Source: Clostridiales bacterium | GTDB lineage: Bacteria; Bacillota_A; Clostridia; Christensenellales; Aristaeellaceae | NCBI GenBank assembly: GCA_024684665.1 | Contig: JAIKWN010000137.1 | Span: forward strand, 1 to 18,741 | Length of the DNA stretch: 18,741 bases | Reading direction: 5' to 3' | Part shown: one piece after another, positions 14,276 through 18,741 of the stretch | Layout: each line of letters begins with the position of its first letter | Numbering within the stretch: position 1 is the stretch's first letter | Made by a program: the position numbers and the translations under genes | Notes under the pieces: model-generated | Told to the model about the DNA's origin: nothing | The model's database searches: none | The model's input: only the letters and a program-made list of their open reading frames with translations

Positions 14276-15031
14276 ATGTTTGACGGATTTAGGGAAGACG
14301 CGTTTTCCTTTCTTAAGGAGCTGCGGGAAAACAATAACGAGGCGTTCTACCGAGAAAACAAAGAACGGTACCAGCGCGTGCTCAGGGAACCGCTGAAGGC
14401 GCTTTGCGAAGAAGCTGCGCCGACGGCAGCTTGGGTGGATGAAAAGCTGGATACACGCCCTGGAAGCGCGATGTCGCGCTTGAGGCGGGATACCCGCTTT
14501 ACGAACGATAAGACACCTTTCCGGGATCACGTCTGGATCGGCTGGCGCTATCCAGGCGAGAGGCGGAGCGAAGGCTTCCATATGTATTGGGGCTTTGGGA
14601 TTGACTGGTATTCCTGGGGATGCGGGAGCTACGGAACAGATAAACCGCTGATGGATGCGCTGCGCGCAGAGATCATCAAAAACCCGGAACGCGTGCGGAA
14701 TGCGCTGTCGCCCCTGCTGGCAGCCGGATACTGCATGTCGGGAGAGCCTTATGTTCGCTTTACGGTTCCGGACAGTGTGCCTGGGGATCTTTCTGAGCTT
14801 TGGAGGATGCGGTTCTTCGGGTTGGAGTCGGATGCGCCGCCGGAGGCGAGAAGTGAGCTCTACAGCCATGCGGCAGCAGAGCGCCTGACAGCTGAGCTGC
14901 GGCGGATGGCGCCGCTTCTGAGGCTCATGCGGGACCTTCGCCATAATCCGGTACAGCTGACTTTGCCTGAAAAAAAAGAGAACCGCCCGCGCGCGGTTCG
15001 CGCCAGGCGGGCGGAAGAATTCGAGTTTTAA
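14276..15031 (+). CDS. DUF2461 domain protein
   Basis: 251 residues from ATG 14276, which has an AAGGA SD (14261-14265) about 10 bases upstream; a TTG at 14258 would add six residues but lacks an SD. The family is recognised from the N-terminal FLKELRENNNEAFYRENKERY block, the hallmark RDTRFTNDKTPFRDH (71-85), and the following GFHMYWGFGIDWYSWGCGSY segment. The whole protein is one such domain. DUF2461 (TIGR02453) proteins are common cytoplasmic proteins without an established activity. It lies just after the preceding terminator and converges on the minus-strand TraX-family gene, 19 bases away. Codons 232-242 also encode that gene's terminator on the other strand, which accounts for the basic KKENRPRAVRARR end. 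Confidence 0.85.
   Translation: MFDGFREDAFSFLKELRENNNEAFYRENKERYQRVLREPLKALCEEAAPTAAWVDEKLDTRPGSAMSRLRRDTRFTNDKTPFRDHVWIGWRYPGERRSEGFHMYWGFGIDWYSWGCGSYGTDKPLMDALRAEIIKNPERVRNALSPLLAAGYCMSGEPYVRFTVPDSVPGDLSELWRMRFFGLESDAPPEARSELYSHAAAERLTAELRRMAPLLRLMRDLRHNPVQLTLPEKKENRPRAVRARRAEEFEF
14970..14999 (-). terminator. Minus-strand terminator of the TraX-family gene, inside the DUF2461 coding sequence
   Basis: On the minus strand GAACCGC (14999-14993), a 6-base loop and GCGGTTC (14986-14980) form a perfect 7-bp stem. It is followed by TC and eight T residues (14977-14970). It lies 52 bases past the TraX-family stop at 15051. On the plus strand the eight A residues come before the stem, so it would not terminate the DUF2461 transcript. 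Confidence 0.8.
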
Positions 15032-15050
15032 AACGATCTTTCTGGAAGAC

Positions 15051-15752
15051 TCACTTCAGGAACCACGGAGGCACGATCCGGGTGCTGCGCATGAGAAGGA
15101 GCAGAAGGAGAACCAGAGGCCAGGCTGCGTACAGGATGAAGGAAAGAGCCCGTCCGCATTTCGACGGGCGGCCGTCATAAAGGAAAATGGGAACACAGGA
15201 CAGGGGTGCAGCCAGAGCCGGACGGAGAAAGGCAGGATCGGCTCCGCTGCAAAGCAGGACGATCGCATACCCGAGTGATACAGCGAAGGCGGATAACGCC
15301 TGCCGTTTTGCGGTGGCGGCGTTCTGAAAAGACAGACAGAGAAACGGGCCCAGGAACCCGTAAGAAACATTCAGAATAAGAGCCAGCAGACCCGACGCGA
15401 GCCAGGAAAGAACCCGGAGAGGCATGTGCTCTTTCAGGGATTCGTCTGCGGTGAGCGCCAGCAGGGAAAGAACGAGAGAAAAGGCAGCGTTCTGTTCGCT
15501 TAGCTCAAAAGGACGCCCGAAGAGGAGCAGATCGAAGGGGATTTCGGCCGCGAGTGCGAGAAGGAGCAGATGCAGCGCATATTTCTTCCGGTCTTTGGCC
15601 TGCATGAATCCCTGCACAAGCAGAAAACAGAAAAGCGGAAAGGCAAAGAACCCGGCAGCTCTGAACCATTGCTGGCGGGGGAACAGCGCAAGCCCGGTGC
15701 TGTCCAGAAACAGGAAAGCGAGTGCCAGGGCAGCGAGTGCGAAAGAAGACAG
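15051..15752 (-). CDS. TraX-family integral membrane protein, probable CTG start
   Basis: About 233 residues with six to seven hydrophobic segments. TraX-family features are FFAFPLFCFLLVQGFMQA followed by KDRKKYALHLLLLALAAEIP, the EQNAAFSLVLSLL block, and a late YDGRP motif before the last helix. TraX of the F plasmid acetylates pilin; chromosomal Bacillota relatives are membrane acyltransferase-like proteins of unknown substrate. Start choice: the only upstream ATG (15788) has no SD and lies inside the predicted -10 box. By contrast AAAGGAGGG (15768-15760) is 7 bases before an in-frame CTG at 15752, giving a normal 28-base leader. If the promoter call is wrong, ATG 15788 gives 245 residues. 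A terminator lies past the stop. Confidence 0.75.
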   Translation of the reverse strand: MSSFALAALALAFLFLDSTGLALFPRQQWFRAAGFFAFPLFCFLLVQGFMQAKDRKKYALHLLLLALAAEIPFDLLLFGRPFELSEQNAAFSLVLSLLALTADESLKEHMPLRVLSWLASGLLALILNVSYGFLGPFLCLSFQNAATAKRQALSAFAVSLGYAIVLLCSGADPAFLRPALAAPLSCVPIFLYDGRPSKCGRALSFILYAAWPLVLLLLLLMRSTRIVPPWFLK

Positions 15753-15786
15753 GCGGGTTCCCTCCTTTGCCGTAGATTTGCCATGC

Positions 15787-15815
15787 ATGATAGCGCACGG
15801 AACTTCCGTTGTCAA
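15787..15815 (-). promoter_or_regulatory. Promoter of the TraX-family gene
   Basis: On the minus strand TTGACA (15815-15810) is followed by 17 bases and TATCAT (15792-15787): a consensus -35 and five of six -10 matches. The spacer holds a perfect palindrome. Transcription should begin near 15780, downstream of the ATG at 15788, which decides against that ATG as the start codon. Confidence 0.75.
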
Positions 15816-15839
15816 CGAACGGGTCAATCCGGCCCGGAT
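15797..15839. promoter_or_regulatory. Two 13-bp palindromes, 30 bp apart, in the divergent region
   Basis: ACGGAACTTCCGT (15797-15809) and ATCCGGCCCGGAT (15827-15839) are each perfect 6-1-6 inverted repeats. Their centres, 15803 and 15833, are exactly 30 bp apart. The first lies wholly between the -35 and -10 boxes of the TraX-family promoter, the classic place for a repressor site. Both contain CGGA in a half-site, but in opposite relative orientation. Transcription of the divergent aldo/keto reductase operon must also start in this region. Confidence 0.5.
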
Positions 15840-15879
15840 ACGTTTTGAACACAAGACACTCATCAGGAGGTGCGAGAAG

Positions 15880-16992
15880 ATGTCGTCCATTTTCCCCAAA
15901 AAGAAACTTGGTTTCGGACTCATGCGGCTCCCCCAGAAAGACGGACGGATCGACATTCAGGAAACCGCCGCGATGGCGGACGAGTTTTTGAAAAGAGGAT
16001 ACACGTATTTCGATACCGCATACGTGTACGCGGGATCCGAAGAGGCCTTCCGCGAAGCGGTCGTGAAAAGGGTCCCCCGGGAATCTTTCACGGTGGCGGA
16101 CAAGATGGCCGGATGGGTGCTTTCCGGAAAGCTTTCGGCGGAACAGATGTTTGAAGAATCCCTTACGCGCTGCGGCGTCAGCTATTTTGACTATTACCTG
16201 CTGCACAGCCTGACGCCTGCGCGTATGCGGGATTACGAAAAGCACCACTGCTGGGAGTTCCTGCGGGACCGAAAGGCGGACGGAACGGCAAAGCACATCG
16301 GTTTTTCCTTCCACGGGGATCCGCCCCTGCTACGCAGGATCCTCTCGGAGCATCCGGAAGTGGAATTTGTCCAGCTGCAGATCAATTACGCGGACTGGGA
16401 AAGCACTGCAATCTGGTCCGGCGTGTGCTATGACATCTGCAGGGAATTCGGGAAGGAAATTGTCGTAATGGAGCCCGTCAAGGGCGGAACCCTGGCAAAC
16501 CTGCCCGAGGCTGCCGCACAGGTGCTTGCCAGCGCTAGGCCGGGCGCGTCCCCTGCGTCCTTCGCTCTGCGCTTCGTCGCCGGCCTCCCCGGCGTAGGCA
16601 TGGTGCTCTCCGGCATGTCCGCCGGCGCGCAGATGGCGGACAATCTTTCGACGTTCGACGATCTGACGCCGCTCTCCGAAGAGGAGAATGCGGCGATCCT
16701 GCGAGCGAAGGAAATCCTGCTGTCTGCGGATACCATCGCCTGTACTGCCTGCCGCTACTGCACAAAGGGCTGCCCCCGGCATATCGATATCCCGGAGATC
16801 TTCAAGGCGGACAACATGCTGCGGACCTTTGGTGAGCACGGCCGGCCGCACTTCTTCTATGATAATGTGCGTGGCATGGGAAGCGGCCGCGCCGGGGACT
16901 GCATTGCCTGCGGACGTTGCGAGGACGTTTGCCCGCAGCATCTCCCGATTATTTCTCTGCTGCGCGAAGCGTCCGCGCGGCTGGATAAATAA
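15880..16992 (+). CDS. Aldo/keto reductase with C-terminal ferredoxin domain
   Basis: 370 residues. I choose ATG 15880 because it has SD AGGAGGTG (15865-15872) at 7 bases and begins just before the first barrel motif KLGFGLMRLP; the frame is open far upstream but lacks support. The aldo/keto reductase tetrad is visible as D45 and Y50 (FDTAYVY), K75 (VADKM) and H109 (YYLLHS). The C-terminal 90 residues hold two CX2CX2CX3CP motifs: C288, C291, C294, C298 and C341, C344, C347, C351. This is the usual COG1453 arrangement of Clostridia; electrons probably pass between the 4Fe-4S clusters and a carbonyl/alcohol substrate that cannot be read from sequence. The thioesterase gene follows after 23 bases. 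Confidence 0.9.
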   Translation: MSSIFPKKKLGFGLMRLPQKDGRIDIQETAAMADEFLKRGYTYFDTAYVYAGSEEAFREAVVKRVPRESFTVADKMAGWVLSGKLSAEQMFEESLTRCGVSYFDYYLLHSLTPARMRDYEKHHCWEFLRDRKADGTAKHIGFSFHGDPPLLRRILSEHPEVEFVQLQINYADWESTAIWSGVCYDICREFGKEIVVMEPVKGGTLANLPEAAAQVLASARPGASPASFALRFVAGLPGVGMVLSGMSAGAQMADNLSTFDDLTPLSEEENAAILRAKEILLSADTIACTACRYCTKGCPRHIDIPEIFKADNMLRTFGEHGRPHFFYDNVRGMGSGRAGDCIACGRCEDVCPQHLPIISLLREASARLDK

Positions 16993-17015
16993 ACCTGAAA
17001 GATAAGGAGAATTCC

Positions 17016-17771
17016 ATGGAGGCAATCTATCGGGAGACTTTTCCGGTCCGCGCCGCGGAATGTGATTTTACGGGGAATATGCGGCTGTCCGCGCTCTTTA
17101 TCGCCATGCAGGAAGGCGCGGAAAAGAGCGCGGAGACGCTGGGGGCCGGGCGGTTCAGCCTTCTATCCAGGAACCTGTTCTTCGCCCTGTCCCGCATCCA
17201 TACAGAGATGGAACGGCCGCCGCGGCTGGGGGAGACCGTCGTCCATGAAACGTGGCCGGGCGTTTCGAACCACTTCTTCTATCCCAGGTTTCACCGCTTT
17301 TTCCTGGAAGACGGAACGAAGCTCGTCTCCGCGGCCGCGCTCTGGGTGACGATGGACATGAATGAAAGGAAGATCGTAACGCCGTCTTCCGCCGGTTTTA
17401 CGTTCCCGGACACTTCTTTGATTGAACCTCCATGTAGGCTTCCGGGAAAACCGAAGGAACCCGGTGTGGCCGCAGAATCTTTCGAAACCAGAACGCAGTA
17501 TGAGGATCTCGACATCAACGGGCATGTGAACAATGCGCGCTACATCAGCTGGCTTGCAAACGCGCTGGGAGAGGAAGCGTTTTCCGGCCGGCATATCAGG
17601 TCTCTTGTCGCTGGATACGAAAAGGAAATCCGTGGCGGGCACAGGGTCACCCATCACCTTGAGCGGAAGGAAGACGCCTTTTTTTACAGGGTGACGGATG
17701 AGACGGGGGCGAAGTGTTTTTCGGCCTCCGGAGAGTTTGCTTCCCGGTCTGCGGGAAGCAGGGAGGAATGA
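17016..17771 (+). CDS. Bacterial acyl-ACP thioesterase
   Basis: 251 residues, the normal size for the bacterial form of the FatA/FatB family (double hot-dog fold). ATG 17016 has AAGGAG (17006-17011 region) just upstream. The enzyme hydrolyses acyl-ACP to release free fatty acid, ending or tapping fatty acid synthesis. The N-terminal hot-dog half begins YRETFPVRAAECDFTGNMRL and includes LGAGRFSLLSRNLFFALSRI. The C-terminal half has YEDLDINGHVNNARYISW, where D166, N168 and H170 match the plant-type D-x-N-x-H catalytic set. Chain-length preference cannot be read by eye. It lies between the aldo/keto reductase and malQ, with the malQ SD overlapping its last codons. Confidence 0.88.
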   Translation: MEAIYRETFPVRAAECDFTGNMRLSALFIAMQEGAEKSAETLGAGRFSLLSRNLFFALSRIHTEMERPPRLGETVVHETWPGVSNHFFYPRFHRFFLEDGTKLVSAAALWVTMDMNERKIVTPSSAGFTFPDTSLIEPPCRLPGKPKEPGVAAESFETRTQYEDLDINGHVNNARYISWLANALGEEAFSGRHIRSLVAGYEKEIRGGHRVTHHLERKEDAFFYRVTDETGAKCFSASGEFASRSAGSREE

Positions 17772-17775
17772 CCCC

Positions 17776-18741
17776 ATGCGCAGAAGCGGTATTCTCCTGC
17801 ATATCACGTCTTTGCCGGGACCGGGAGGTATCGGCTCTCTTGGGCCGGAGGCGCGCACCTTCGTGGACGCGCTTTCGGCCTCTGGCGTGTCTCTGTGGCA
17901 GGTGCTTCCCTGCGGGCCGACGGGCTACGGCGAATCCCCGTATCAGTCGCCTTCCGTTTTCGCCGGCAATCCGCTGATGATTTCCGAGGAGCAGCTGATC
18001 CAGGACGGAATCCTGTCCTATGCGGTTCCGGCGGAAGCGTACCCGGAATCCCGGATCGATTTTCCGCGCGTACAGAGAGAAAAGGAAGAAATGCTCCGCA
18101 GGGCGTTTTCAGATAGCGGGAAACGCCTCTCTGCTGAGGTAGAACGTTTTGCGGAGCGAGAGCCATGGCTTTCTGACTATGCCCTCTTTATGGCACTCAA
18201 AGAGCATTTCGGCGGTGTGAAGTGGAGCGAGTGGCCCGACGGGGACCTTCGCTTCCGCAGACGTGCAGCACTGCGCCGGGCGCGGGAAGAGATGCGCGAG
18301 GAAATCGCCTATCACAGCTTTGTCCAGTATTTATTCTACCGGCAGTGGGATGGCCTGCGCGAATACTGCCACAAACAGGGTGTCCTCCTCTTCGGCGATA
18401 TGCCCATTTATGTGGCGGAGGATTCCGCCGATACCTGGTCGGATCATCGCGTCTTTCAGATGGACCGGGAGCGTGTTCCGAAAAGAGTTGCGGGGGTCCC
18501 GCCGGATTTCTTTTCCGAGGACGGTCAGCTTTGGGGCAATCCGCTGTACCGGTGGCAGTATCTTCGCTGGTTCCGGGGATATGACTGGTGGGTTGCCCGG
18601 ATGCGGGGCATGAGCCGCCTGTACGATCTCGTTCGTGTGGATCATTTCATCGGTTTTGCAAACTACTGGTCCGTACCTTACGGGGCGCCGAACGCACGGG
18701 GCGGAAAATGGGTGAAAGGTCCTGGATATTCCCTTTTCCAG
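17776..18741 (+). CDS. malQ: 4-alpha-glucanotransferase MalQ (GH77), 3' end beyond the window
   Basis: The first 322 codons of a gene of usual length about 490-500. ATG 17776 is 4 bases after the thioesterase stop, with SD GGGAGGA (17760-17766) across that stop, so translation is probably coupled. MalQ transfers alpha-1,4-glucan segments between maltooligosaccharides in the cytoplasm (amylomaltase). Family blocks seen: RRSGILLHITSLPGPGGIGS, WQVLPCGPTGYGESPYQSPS, LLFGDMPIYVAEDSADTWSD, VAGVPPDFFSEDGQLWGNPL and VRVDHFIGF. The catalytic nucleophile is Asp289 in that last block. The general acid/base glutamate lies past the edge. No frame break is seen. Confidence 0.93.
   Translation, partial: MRRSGILLHITSLPGPGGIGSLGPEARTFVDALSASGVSLWQVLPCGPTGYGESPYQSPSVFAGNPLMISEEQLIQDGILSYAVPAEAYPESRIDFPRVQREKEEMLRRAFSDSGKRLSAEVERFAEREPWLSDYALFMALKEHFGGVKWSEWPDGDLRFRRRAALRRAREEMREEIAYHSFVQYLFYRQWDGLREYCHKQGVLLFGDMPIYVAEDSADTWSDHRVFQMDRERVPKRVAGVPPDFFSEDGQLWGNPLYRWQYLRWFRGYDWWVARMRGMSRLYDLVRVDHFIGFANYWSVPYGAPNARGGKWVKGPGYSLFQ

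Noticed and set aside
15424..15879. N-terminal extension of the aldo/keto reductase frame
   Set aside because: The frame is open but antisense to the TraX-family gene and of non-protein-like composition. The strong SD and the first barrel strand place the start at 15880.
15789..15956. N-terminal extension of the TraX-family frame beyond 15788
   Set aside because: It would pass through the predicted promoter and overlap the start of the divergent gene; it has no SD and no family similarity.

Overview
The window reads as a chromosomal segment of an anaerobic Bacillota bacterium, most likely a gut or rumen member of Clostridia. The evidence is strong AGGAGG-type Shine-Dalgarno (SD) sites, consensus SigA-like promoters, a moderately high GC content by eye, and family choices typical of that group: a TraX-family membrane protein, bacterial acyl-ACP thioesterase, AGCS symporter, DUF523, and an aldo/keto reductase with a ferredoxin tail. 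No rRNA, tRNA, CRISPR array, insertion sequence or complete mobile element was seen. Nothing here forms an obvious new multi-gene defence or biosynthetic system; the unusual material is in individual proteins and in the regulatory DNA.

Layout. The left edge (1-182, minus) is the start of a coiled-coil protein with a perfect TTGACA-N17-TATAAT promoter. Divergent from it, 410-3478 encodes a 1022-residue MscS-type channel carrying two large putative extracytoplasmic sensor regions. Positions 3479-4409 form a gene-poor, accessory-looking stretch: possible small ORFs, then a small excisionase/MerR-like helix-turn-helix protein that appears split by a frameshift near 4120-4140. A run of plus-strand metabolic genes follows: a zinc-ribbon/TPR protein, a DUF523 (TudS-like) protein, an MlrC-type M81 metallopeptidase, a terminator, a flavoprotein with a CX2CX2CX5C cluster motif, a small unknown helical protein, an AroE-family dehydrogenase with an atypical substrate loop, an AGCS sodium:alanine-type symporter, and a PLP-dependent Orn/Lys/Arg decarboxylase that overlaps the symporter by 4 bases.

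Positions 11935-14250 are a self-contained transcription unit: a strong promoter, a structured leader, a 703-residue secreted/anchored protein (signal peptide, CARDB-like repeats, Pro-Thr linker, one membrane helix, long charged cytoplasmic tail) and an intrinsic terminator. A DUF2461 protein follows. It converges on a TraX-family membrane protein (minus strand) whose terminator lies inside the DUF2461 coding sequence. The TraX promoter contains a perfect palindrome, and the promoter/SD layout argues for a CTG start. Divergent from it, a probable operon encodes the aldo/keto reductase with two 4Fe-4S motifs, an acyl-ACP thioesterase and MalQ 4-alpha-glucanotransferase, the last cut by the right edge.

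All family calls are from recognisable motifs read by eye; no database search was run.
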